Of a stretch of DNA of 38,910 nt, positions 1 through 6,727 are shown in pieces. This stretch comes from Pelagibacterium lentulum. GTDB taxonomy: Bacteria; Pseudomonadota; Alphaproteobacteria; Rhizobiales; Devosiaceae. The stretch lies in contig NZ_RZMW01000017.1 of assembly GCF_003992625.1 (NCBI RefSeq), forward strand, positions 1 to 38,910, in the 5' to 3' direction. Positions within the stretch are counted from its first letter, which is position 1. Every line of letters starts with the position of its first letter. The position numbers and the translations under genes are program-made. A model generated the notes under the pieces. That model saw nothing but the letters and a program-made list of their open reading frames with translations. It was not told the DNA's origin and did no database searches.

Positions 1-81
1 TGACCTGCTGCCGTGAATTTGGACCATTCTGAACTGGAATTTTCCAATTATGATCCCGTGGTCGGGAGATGGAGAATGCTC

Positions 82-348
82 ATGAAGAAGTCCAAGTTTA
101 CCGAGGCCCAAATCGCCTTCGTGCTCAAGCAGGCCGAGGATGGCACGGCGGTCGGGGAAGTCTGTCGCAAGGCAGGCATTTCGGAAGCCACGTTTTACAA
201 CTGGCGCAAGCGGTATGCGGGGCTGATGCCATCGGAGATGAAACGGCTGCGTCAGCTCGAGGAAGAGAACGGCAAGCTCAAGCGGATCGTCGCCGATCTG
301 AGCCTGGACAAGGCCATGCTTCAGGATGTGCTGTCAAAAAAGCTCTGA
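82..348 (+). CDS. IS3-family transposase OrfA (helix-turn-helix subunit)
   Basis: This is the DNA-binding half of an IS3-family transposase, 88 residues from the ATG at 82. That start has GGAGA at 71-75; an upstream in-frame start at 13 has no ribosome site and lies within the terminal repeat. The protein opens MKKSKFTEAQIAFVLKQAED, a typical IS407-group OrfA start, followed by a helix-turn-helix (GISEATFYNWRKRY) and a leucine-zipper-like C-terminus (LRQLEEENGKLKRIVADL). It ends just after the A6G run at 336-342, the presumed site of the -1 shift that joins it to OrfB. Confidence 0.9.
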   Translation: MKKSKFTEAQIAFVLKQAEDGTAVGEVCRKAGISEATFYNWRKRYAGLMPSEMKRLRQLEEENGKLKRIVADLSLDKAMLQDVLSKKL

Positions 349-1181
349 CGCCTGCTCGCAAGCGCTCGCTTGTCGATGAGATCAGAGCGACCTGGAAGGT
401 CTCGATCCGAAAGACCTGTGATGCCTTGAGAGTCGACAGGTCGCTCTACCACTACAAGTCCAGGCGCGGCGAGCAGGCTGATCTGCAGCTACGGATCAAG
501 GAGATTTGCGAGACCCGTGTCCGCTATGGCTATCGTCGGGTTCACATCCTGTTGCGCCGGGAGGGCTGGGATGTGAACCCGAAGAGAATCTACAGGCTTT
601 ACAAAGAGATGGGGCTTCAGCTGCGCAACAAGACGCCCAAGCGGCGGGTTAGGGCAAAGCTGCGTGATGACCGGATGGCTGCCACGAGCACCAATCAAGT
701 GTGGGCCATGGACTTTGTGCATGACCAGTTGGCCACCGGCCGCAAGATCCGTATCCTGACTATCGTGGACACCTTCTCACGCTACGCACCAGCCGTGGAC
801 CCTCGGTTCAGCTACAGGGGCGAGGATGTGGTTATGACACTCGAAAAGGTCTGCAGGGAAATAGGATATCCGAGGACGATCCGGGTCGACCAAGGCTCGG
901 AGTTCATCTCCCGCGACCTTGATCTCTGGGCGTATCAGAAGGACGTCGTGCTCGACTTCTCCCGCCCTGGAAAGCCAACCGACAACGCCTTTATCGAGTC
1001 GTTCAATGGCAAGTTCCGAGCCGAATGCCTGAACGCTCACTGGTTCATGAGCCTTGACGACGCCCGCTCGAAAATGGAGGATTGGCGTAGAGACTACAAC
1101 GAAGTCCGCCCGCACAGCGCAATCGGGAACAAACCCCCGATATCGCTTATGAACGCATCAGGGGCAGCCGGCCCACCCTGA
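333..1181 (+). CDS. IS3-family transposase OrfB (DDE integrase domain), made by -1 frameshift
   Basis: This is the catalytic half of the IS3 transposase, about 282 residues, in the -1 frame relative to orfA. The slippery heptamer A-AAA-AAG at 336-342 is read in the orfA frame as TCA AAA AAG and is the canonical IS3 shift site, so the active enzyme should be an OrfAB fusion. An HTH_21-like region (VRYGYRRVHILLRREGW) precedes the rve domain. The catalytic residues are visible as D in AMDFVHD, D in RVDQGSEF and E in FIESFNGKFRAECL. No internal stop or truncation is seen, so the element is probably functional. Confidence 0.9.
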   Translation, partial: VKKALTPARKRSLVDEIRATWKVSIRKTCDALRVDRSLYHYKSRRGEQADLQLRIKEICETRVRYGYRRVHILLRREGWDVNPKRIYRLYKEMGLQLRNKTPKRRVRAKLRDDRMAATSTNQVWAMDFVHDQLATGRKIRILTIVDTFSRYAPAVDPRFSYRGEDVVMTLEKVCREIGYPRTIRVDQGSEFISRDLDLWAYQKDVVLDFSRPGKPTDNAFIESFNGKFRAECLNAHWFMSLDDARSKMEDWRRDYNEVRPHSAIGNKPPISLMNASGAAGPP

Positions 1182-1186
1182 TCGTT

Positions 1187-1286
1187 TATCCCCGGAAATT
1201 CCCAATCCGGGTGGTCCAAAGTCGGGGAGCACGTCATATCCCCGGAAATTCCCAATCCGGGTGGTCCAAAGTCGGGGAGCACGTCA
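1187..1286. repeat. Perfect 50-bp tandem duplication of the IS3-element right end
   Basis: Positions 1187-1236 and 1237-1286 are identical 50-mers (each starts TATCCCCGGAAATTCCCAAT and ends GGAGCACGTCA). Each copy carries the right terminal inverted repeat of the IS3-family element. The first copy is the functional right end beside orfB; the second extends beyond the element. Confidence 0.95.
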
Positions 1287-1341
1287 ACAACCCCCGGAGT
1301 CTACATCACGCTGGATAAAAGATGGGGGCAACGTCACCCGG

Positions 1342-2391
1342 TCAGGTCGGCTGGCCAGGGTTGCAAGACCTGTCCGGGGGCGGGGTTGTTCGCACAAGAG
1401 AGTGCATTTCCTCTCGAAAGACTTCCCCGGGCGTCCGATAGCCAAGGCATTTGCGAGGGGTGTTGTTCAGCATTTCACAGAGTCGGCGCAAATGGTTGGG
1501 TGGCAGGGACAGAATGGCGGTCTCGCGCGGCAAGTACCGCCCTATCCGGCGGTTCATGTTCTCAACCGAGCCCTTCTGCCAGGGCGCGGAAGGATCACAA
1601 AACCAGGCATCGGTTCCCATGCCGTTCTTTAGCTCGCGCCAAGACACAAACTCAAACCCGCGATCAAAGGTTAGGCTTTGTCGCGCCGTCACGGGCAGAG
1701 GGCTGAGCTCCGTGATCAAGCGATTCATGATGGGTCTGGATTGCCGGTCATTGTTACTGAAGAGCAGCGTGAACCGGCTCTTTCGCTCGACAATCGTTGC
1801 CACATTGGCATCGCCCAAAATTCTCCGGAAAATCATGAGATCCGCTTCCCAGTGTCCGAACTCTCGCCGACTGTTGATAGCCTCGGGCCGATTTCTGATG
1901 GCGCGCTCGACCGGAAAGACCGGTCGCTGCGGTTTGCGGGCGTAGCGCGGGCGCCGCGTCCTCCGCCGTTCGGGCAGCAATTGCGCGAGTTTCTGGCGCT
2001 GACCTTCTGGAGAATAGACGTAGCGATAGATCGTCTCATGGCAGAGACGTATCTTGGTTTTGTGTTCGATGCGCAGTCGGCCAGCTATCTGTTCTGGAGA
2101 CCAGCCGTCCTCAAGCTTGCTGATCACGGCATGGCGGAGTGCATGGCTGCGATGAAGCTTACCCACACGTCGGCGCCGGTCTCTGGTCATGTCGTTAGCA
2201 AGTACCGCCCAATAGCCCTCTGCCTCCGGAACTTCCCGGTCATGCCAATAATTGCGGCGGATCTCTCGGGAAACGGTGGCGCGACTGCGACCCAGATGAC
2301 GCGCAATCTCAGATTGCCGAAAATTCTGTTCTCGCATCCGCGAGATCGTGCGCCGCTCATCCAAGCTCAACTGAGCAAAAGTTCTGGTCAA
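1342..2391 (-). CDS. IS30-family transposase
   Basis: This is a complete IS30-family transposase of about 349 residues. The N-terminal helix-turn-helix (FRQSEIARHLGRSRATVSRE) is of the HTH_38 type. The rve catalytic domain shows D in HWEADLM, D in LTFDRGFEF and E in KGSVENMNRRIGRYLP, the DDE set of the family. I chose a TTG start at 2391-2389 because AGGAG lies 6 bp upstream; the longer frame to 2475 has no such site. Possible termini with GGGGCA near 1324 and 2450 match only weakly, so the element boundaries are not fixed. It follows the IS3 element directly and may have inserted next to it. Confidence 0.9.
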   Translation of the reverse strand: MTRTFAQLSLDERRTISRMREQNFRQSEIARHLGRSRATVSREIRRNYWHDREVPEAEGYWAVLANDMTRDRRRRVGKLHRSHALRHAVISKLEDGWSPEQIAGRLRIEHKTKIRLCHETIYRYVYSPEGQRQKLAQLLPERRRTRRPRYARKPQRPVFPVERAIRNRPEAINSRREFGHWEADLMIFRRILGDANVATIVERKSRFTLLFSNNDRQSRPIMNRLITELSPLPVTARQSLTFDRGFEFVSWRELKNGMGTDAWFCDPSAPWQKGSVENMNRRIGRYLPRETAILSLPPNHLRRLCEMLNNTPRKCLGYRTPGEVFREEMHSLVRTTPPPDRSCNPGQPT

Positions 2392-2472
2392 AACATTCTC
2401 CTGAAAAACAGACAGGTTAGCACCTGCGTTGCATCTCAGAATAGAATGTGCCCCTGTTACATCCATTGCTCG

Positions 2473-2488
2473 CATAATTTACATTATG
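2473..2488. repeat. Short palindrome at the outer edge of the IS30 region
   Basis: CATAAT at 2473-2478 is repeated inverted as ATTATG at 2483-2488 with a 4-bp TTAC loop. It lies just upstream of the IS30 transposase. It could be an operator or part of the target sequence; nothing more can be said. Confidence 0.4.
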
Positions 2489-2637
2489 GAACTAAGTCAT
2501 TGATGTTGTTAAGTTATCTGGATTCAATGGTTGATGCAATCCTCTGGAATCTTCCACTTGAAGAACCTATCAGCGCGCACGGCCGCGTGTCAGTCCGGAT
2601 GACGATTGCGGGCGACCCTTAGCCGCCCGCGCCTGAA

Positions 2638-2799
2638 TCATTGGTCGAGCTTCTTTTCGACCTTCTTCCGGCTGTTGCCTACGTCCTTGACCGCATCCTT
2701 GACGGCCTCCTTGGACTTTCCCGTTTTTTCCGCTTCGTAGCGAACTTCATGGTCTTGCTGACCCGCGACGCGAGCGCGATCCTGAGAGGTATTTCCCAT
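2638..2799 (-). CDS. Small DUF3606-type protein
   Basis: This is a 53-residue basic protein that looks like the DUF3606 family: small, lysine-rich, with a helical pattern in which a DRxRVA-type start is followed by an EV-Y-A-K-G sequence and an alternating charged helix (VKDAVKDVGNSRKKVEKK). The start at 2799 is preceded by GGAGG at a proper distance, while the longer frame to 2844 has none. The function of the family is unknown. The gene is on the opposite strand from the downstream ligase and ends about 120 bp from it. Recognition is by pattern only. Confidence 0.6.
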   Translation of the reverse strand: MGNTSQDRARVAGQQDHEVRYEAEKTGKSKEAVKDAVKDVGNSRKKVEKKLDQ

Positions 2800-2918
2800 T
2801 TTGCGGCCTCCATGGTTGTGCAGGATCAACGTCCGGACTCCCATATTGTTCAGAGTGAGAAGATCTAACGCCGTAGATAGGAGGCGACTTTTTAATCATC
2901 TTGCGGCTTACTTTCTCA

Positions 2919-3982
2919 ATGGCTCGCCGCTCATCGAAATCGCCACGTCCGATCGGCCTCGATGCTGACCCCGCGCTGATCGCGCGGAGCCAGGTGCCGA
3001 CGCCCCGCGATCCGCGTCAGCCACGCTTGCCATTCGATCCATTTCCTGCTCGCGTCGAACCCTGTCTTGCTCTTCTCGCCAGCGTTCCACCGACCGGGCG
3101 AGAATGGTCCTTCGAAGTTAAATGGGATGGCTATCGCCTCGCCGTGCATCGTGGGGGAAAACAGACCCGAATCCTGACGCGCGGCGGTCACGATTGGACC
3201 GCCCGTTTTCCGTCAATTTCGCGCGCCATCGAGACGATCGACGCCCCTACCTTCATTCTCGACGGTGAAGCCGTGGTTCTCGATAGCCAGGGGCGCTCTG
3301 ATTTTAACGCCCTGCAGCAAGCCTTGGGCGGTCGCGGCGGCAGGAAAATCGCCGGCGCCGAAGTGATCTTCTATGCCTTCGATCTTCTCTATTTCGATGG
3401 CCACGACCTCACGCGGATGCCCCTCGACGAACGCCGGCGACTGCTCGAAGATCTTGTACCGGTGCGCGAAGGCGCGATCCGGCTGTCCGAAGAAGTGGAC
3501 GCCGATGGTTCCGCCTTCCTGAAGGCCGCTTGCGAGATGGGGCTTGAGGGCATAATCGCCAAGCATCGCGACCGGCCCTATAGGCCCGGCCGCAAAGGCG
3601 ATTGGCTCAAAATCAAATGCGTTCAGACCGACACTTTCCGCATCGTCGGCTATGAGCCCTCCACAAAGGTTCGGGGCGCAATCGCCAACCTGCTCCTTGC
3701 CGCGCGGCGCGGCGACGAGCTGGTCTATGTCGGATCGGTCGGGACGGGATTTTCATACGCTCAGACCGTCGGCCTCAAGCGCCAGCTCGACACCCTGAAA
3801 ACCGACTCCCCGCCCGTTTCCTCAAGCGGAAGGGCGTGGTTTTCGTGCGGCCTGATCTGGTCGTCGAAATCGACTTTCGCGCCTGGACCGGCGATGGCAA
3901 GCTGCGCCACGCTTCATTCAAGGGAATGCGCGACGACGCCGATCATGTCGAGATTTTCAAATTCGATGATAGCGACGGCTAA
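2919..3982 (+). pseudogene. ATP-dependent DNA ligase (LigD ligase-domain type), frameshifted near 3815-3820
   Basis: The product is an ATP-dependent DNA ligase consisting of the adenylation and OB domains found in bacterial LigD, without the polymerase or phosphoesterase domains. The nucleotidyltransferase motif I is EVKWDGYR (adenylated Lys), followed by ILDGEAVVLD (motif III), FDLLYFDG, GLEGIIAKH (motif IV) and DWLKIKC (motif V). Near 3815-3820 the frame breaks. One base appears missing: the next frame continues FLKRKGVVFVRPDLVVEIDF and FRAWTGDGKLRHASFKGMRD, a normal ligase C-terminus, and stops at 3982. The unshifted frame instead runs on to 4061 with unrelated sequence. It is either a recent pseudogene or a sequencing error. 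An AGGAGG at 2879 is too far upstream to fix the start; ATG 2919 is the best candidate. It lies 11 bp before the SRAP gene. Confidence 0.8.
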
Positions 3983-3993
3983 AGGGAGCCTTT

Positions 3994-4677
3994 ATGTGCG
4001 GTCGTTTCACCAATCTGATGACGTGGGCCGAGATCCACGCGCTTTATTCTATCCACGATAAGGCCCCGCCGCCGACCAACACGCGCCCGCGCTACAACAT
4101 CGCGCCCACCCAGGACGTGTTTTTCGCGCACCGTGACAAGGCCAGCGGGCTTGAGATCGACTATGGCCGCTGGTGGCTCGTCCCGTTCTTCGCCAAGGAG
4201 CTGCCGAAAGCCGCCATGTTCAACGCGCGGATCGAGACCGTCGACACGTCCGGGGCCTATCGCGAGCCCTTCAAATCGAAACGCTGCCTCATCCCCGCCG
4301 ACGGCTATTTCGAATGGACCAAAAGCGCCGAGGACGGCGGGAAAGACCCTTGGCTTTTGCAGCTCCCCGACGCGCGGCCGTTCTCTTTTGCCGGCCTGTG
4401 GGCTCACAACGATAAGCTCGGGGTGACGAGCTGCACGATCATTACGGCCCCGGCCGCAGACAGCATCGCCCATATCCATACCCGCATGCCGGTTATTCTC
4501 GATCCGTCGTCCTATGACGATTGGCTTAACACCGACGTTCAGGGCAGCGACGCAAAAGCCGTTCTTCTCGACAACCAGATTGACGATCAGCTCGATTTTC
4601 ATCGCGTCGGCCGCGATGTGAACTCGTCCCGGTATCAGGGCGAGGATACGAAAATGCCGCTCGTCAATTCGCTGTAG
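3994..4677 (+). CDS. SRAP-domain protein (YedK/HMCES family, abasic-site DNA-protein crosslinker)
   Basis: This is a 227-residue SOS-response-associated peptidase (SRAP) family protein. Members crosslink to abasic sites in single-stranded DNA through the N-terminal cysteine. The sequence has the invariant start MCGRFTN (Cys2), RYNIAPTQ, NARIETV, the catalytic FEW glutamate at about residue 109 (ADGYFEW) and the HTRMP histidine. It is complete. AGGGAG at 3983-3988 precedes the ATG. It is 11 bp downstream of the ligase, so the two probably form a DNA-repair operon, and the plasmid also carries umuDC. Confidence 0.92.
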   Translation: MCGRFTNLMTWAEIHALYSIHDKAPPPTNTRPRYNIAPTQDVFFAHRDKASGLEIDYGRWWLVPFFAKELPKAAMFNARIETVDTSGAYREPFKSKRCLIPADGYFEWTKSAEDGGKDPWLLQLPDARPFSFAGLWAHNDKLGVTSCTIITAPAADSIAHIHTRMPVILDPSSYDDWLNTDVQGSDAKAVLLDNQIDDQLDFHRVGRDVNSSRYQGEDTKMPLVNSL

Positions 4678-4924
4678 CTATGGCCGGAATTGGCGTGGGA
4701 AGCTGACTGTCGGCTTGCAAAATGGATTTGCGAAGAGCCGACATTCTCTGCTCCGCGAAGGCCGGATTCACTTGCATGCGCCCAAGATGTTCGTGGCGGC
4801 ACCGGCCTGCTATCGGAAATTGCCGTGCCTGCCGCCTTCTCCGCCGTGATCCAGATGATTACGTCACCGATAGCCGCGAAGATCTTGGCAGCGAGAAGCC
4901 CGACTGCTGCGGGGACACAGGTCG

Positions 4925-5341
4925 TTAGGTTCTCGCTGGCAGCGGAGACAGGCTCTCAATTATTCTGCAATCTGCGACCAGGCCGCATCCACACTGGTCA
5001 ATCATCCTGTCCAGTTCGGACTTGAGCGCAACCAAGTCTTCGATTTTTCGCTCGACCTCCTTCCGATGTGCCTTAGCGATCGCATCGACGGCGGCGCAGG
5101 ATTGCGAACGATCGTCAGCGAGGTTGAGAAATTCCCTGATCTGATCGAGCGAGAAGCCGAGCTCTCGTGCACGTCGGATGAAGCTCAACCGATTAAGGTG
5201 ATCCTGCTCGTAGGAGCGGTAGTTTCCCCCCGTGCGGGAAGGTTGCGGTAGGAGGCCATTTTTCTCGTAGAACCGGATCGTCTCTACTTTGGTGCCAGTT
5301 TGCCTTGCAAGGTGGCCTATCGTCAGAATGGATGAGTTCAT
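4925..5341 (-). CDS. MerR-family metal-responsive regulator (Zn/Cd/Pb or Hg type)
   Basis: This is a 138-residue MerR-family activator. The N-terminal winged helix reads LTIGHLARQTGTKVETIRFYEKNGLLPQPSR, then a long dimerisation helix, then a metal-binding loop CGCGLVADC. With ATG 5341 as start, cysteines fall at 82, 117, 119 and 125, which resembles the C82/C117/C126 set of MerR and the loop of ZntR/CadR/PbrR; the neighbouring P1B ATPase favours Zn, Cd or Pb. It is the third gene after dsbB and dsbA on this strand. A perfect dyad at 5346-5370 abuts the start, so it is likely autoregulated. If the dyad were its own promoter, the -10 would overlap the ATG, so it may instead be read from the dsbB transcript. 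Confidence 0.9.
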   Translation of the reverse strand: MNSSILTIGHLARQTGTKVETIRFYEKNGLLPQPSRTGGNYRSYEQDHLNRLSFIRRARELGFSLDQIREFLNLADDRSQSCAAVDAIAKAHRKEVERKIEDLVALKSELDRMIDQCGCGLVADCRIIESLSPLPART

Positions 5342-5345
5342 GGTG

Positions 5346-5370
5346 TGACCCTGTAGCGAATACAGGGTCA
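5346..5370 (-). promoter_or_regulatory. MerR-type operator at the merR start
   Basis: This is a perfect inverted repeat with 10-bp arms (TGACCCTGTA and its complement) around a 5-bp centre GCGAA. On the minus strand TTGACC occupies the -35 position with 19 bp to a poor -10 (ACACCA). The core ACCCTGTA-N5-TACAGGGT is shared with the sites at 6570-6590 and 6669-6689. Confidence 0.8.
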
Positions 5371-5412
5371 ACGTAGGTTCGATGTGGGTGTTTGTCGATC
5401 TTGATCGCTCGC

Positions 5413-6072
5413 CTATTGCGTTGCTCTGGCGGTCTCCACCTCTTCACGCACCAGATCGTAGAGTTGTTGCGGGCCGAAGGATTCCAGCGGCCGGCCATTA
5501 ACGAAAAAAGTTGGCGTCTGGCGGACGTTGTTGCTTTGGACGTCGGCTAGGTCCTGCTCAAGAACGGCATCGATCTCGTCCGAGGACATCTCACGCCGTG
5601 CCTGCTCGACGTCCAGTCCCGCCGCCCCCGCAATCTCCCAGGCTTTTTCGAGATCTGGCGCACCATGCACGGCCCATTCCGGCTGTTGCGCCAGCAGCGC
5701 TTCCAGAACGGGTTCGTAGCGGTCCTGAAGACGGGCCGTTTCCAGTATCCTGACGGCTTCCTCCGATCCCTCATGGAAGGGCGTGTATCGGATGACAAGG
5801 CGCGTTTCGTCAGGAAAATTCGCCATGATCTGCTTAACGGCTGGATAGAAAGCCCTGCACGCTTCGCAGGACGGGTCGAGAAATTCCACGATCGTCACGG
5901 GAGCATTTGCTGGGCCGATGATCGGCGAATGTGCCCTGACCAACGCATCGCCTTGCGCCGCTGCAACCGGCTGTGCCGAATTGCCGCCGTAGCGATCGTA
6001 GAGAAAGACACCGCCGGCAAAGACGATCAGTGCGACGAGGCCGGTGAGAAAAACGATGGACCGTCTGGTCAT
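5413..6072 (-). CDS. DsbA-family thiol:disulfide oxidoreductase, membrane-anchored
   Basis: This is a 219-residue DsbA-like periplasmic oxidoreductase. An N-terminal membrane segment (residues about 6-25, IVFLTGLVALIVFAGGVFLY) is followed by a thioredoxin fold with the active site CEAC (Cys69, Cys72) in DPSCEACRAF and a cis-proline loop TPTFFVNGRP near the C-terminus. It should form or shuffle disulfides in exported proteins. Its ATG overlaps the dsbB stop (ATGA), so the two are translationally coupled and likely form a redox pair. CEAC is not the classical CPHC and resembles DsbA-like proteins of alphaproteobacteria. The start at 6072 is fixed by the overlap and by the membrane segment. Confidence 0.9.
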   Translation of the reverse strand: MTRRSIVFLTGLVALIVFAGGVFLYDRYGGNSAQPVAAAQGDALVRAHSPIIGPANAPVTIVEFLDPSCEACRAFYPAVKQIMANFPDETRLVIRYTPFHEGSEEAVRILETARLQDRYEPVLEALLAQQPEWAVHGAPDLEKAWEIAGAAGLDVEQARREMSSDEIDAVLEQDLADVQSNNVRQTPTFFVNGRPLESFGPQQLYDLVREEVETARATQ

Positions 6073-6509
6073 GCTGAACGCCTCCGGCGCGCGAGAAGGA
6101 GAAGAAGGGCGATGCTCAAGAAAGCGGCGAGCGATAGGTAGGGGAGCGGCAAAACGCCGAGTATTGTCATATCGGCGCTCGAACAGGATGGGCCGTCTCG
6201 TCCACATGGCTCGATGGCTGCGGGAATGATGCCCGCATAAAGTAGGGAATGGAACGCCGCTATGGCCGCGCCGACGACGGCGAGTGGAAGCCCATACCAA
6301 GAAACGCTGGCATCGCTCCGAAAGCTAGCGACGGCCAGAATGACGGCCAGCGGAAACATGAAGGCGCGCTGATGCCAGCACAGATTGCACGGCGTCTGCC
6401 CCATGATCTCGCCAATGAAGAGAGCGCCAAGCGAGGCGGCAAGCGCGACGAGCCATGCCAGGAACACGAACCCCCAGGCATTTGCTGTTGTGCCCGCCCT
6501 GATGGTCAT
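6069..6509 (-). CDS. DsbB-type disulfide bond formation protein
   Basis: This is a 146-residue inner-membrane quinone-linked DsbB. It has four hydrophobic segments, the first periplasmic cysteine pair CNLC (41 and 44) after TM1, and a second pair in PCGRDGPSC (102 and 109). It would reoxidise the DsbA-like protein encoded next. I prefer ATG 6509 over the longer frame (6563), because the MerR-type promoter at 6570-6596 places its -10 (AGTTAT) over the 6563 ATG, making transcription start downstream of it. Sharing the MerR dyad with the metal ATPase suggests metal-induced expression. Confidence 0.9.
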   Translation of the reverse strand: MTIRAGTTANAWGFVFLAWLVALAASLGALFIGEIMGQTPCNLCWHQRAFMFPLAVILAVASFRSDASVSWYGLPLAVVGAAIAAFHSLLYAGIIPAAIEPCGRDGPSCSSADMTILGVLPLPYLSLAAFLSIALLLLLARRRRSA

Positions 6510-6569
6510 AGCACTCGCTTTCGCATCCTTTCGTTTCGCTCCAATCAGCCTTGCGTGGGGCATAACTGC

Positions 6570-6590
6570 ACCCTCTACCCACTACAGGGT
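6570..6590 (-). promoter_or_regulatory. MerR-type operator/promoter of dsbB-dsbA-merR
   Basis: The dyad ACCCTCTA-CCCAC-TACAGGGT (8-bp arms, one mismatch) lies upstream of dsbB. On the minus strand TTGACC at 6593-6588 is a -35, and AGTTAT 20 bp later is a plausible -10, the long spacing typical of MerR-activated promoters. Confidence 0.75.
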
Positions 6591-6665
6591 CAAGTCTCTT
6601 TGCATGAAGTTCTGCGGCGAATTCGCACATGGATCGTCCGCAAGCGGAATAAACAGGGTCGGCCC

Positions 6666-6696
6666 TTGACCCTGTAGTTGCTACAGGGTCTATCTG
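6666..6696 (+). promoter_or_regulatory. MerR-type operator/promoter of the metal ATPase operon
   Basis: A -35 TTGACC at 6666-6671 and a -10-like TATCTG at 6691-6696 are 19 bp apart and span the dyad GACCCTGTAG-TTG-CTACAGGGTC (perfect 10-bp arms, 6668-6690). This is the classical architecture of promoters twisted into activity by MerR proteins. It is 32 bp upstream of the ATPase start. Confidence 0.85.
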
Positions 6697-6727
6697 CGGT
6701 GTCACATCTAACGGTCGAGGTGACGCC

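Larger units (their letters stand above)
1..1236 (+). mobile_element. IS3-family (IS407-like) insertion sequence, complete
   Basis: The element contains overlapping orfA and orfB transposase frames with a DDE catalytic set. The left end (TGACCTGCTGCCGTGAATTT, position 1) and the reverse complement of the right end (TGACGTGCTCCCCGACTTTG, ending at 1236) match imperfectly over about 28 bp and share the TTTGGACCA core, so they are read as terminal inverted repeats. The left boundary coincides with the first base of the window, so a left target duplication cannot be seen. The assignment to the IS407 group is from the transposase sequence. Confidence 0.85.

Noticed and set aside
1320-2460. Exact ends of the IS30-family element
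   Set aside because: Candidate termini with GGGGCA near 1324 and 2450 agree at too few positions, so I did not annotate element boundaries.
1678-2622. 314-residue plus-strand frame across the IS30 element
   Set aside because: Antisense shadow of the IS30 transposase, which has all catalytic motifs.
4690-5025. Plus-strand 111-residue frame between the SRAP gene and merR
   Set aside because: It runs into the merR gene on the other strand, has no family features and no ribosome site; the 247-bp gap seems to hold no gene.
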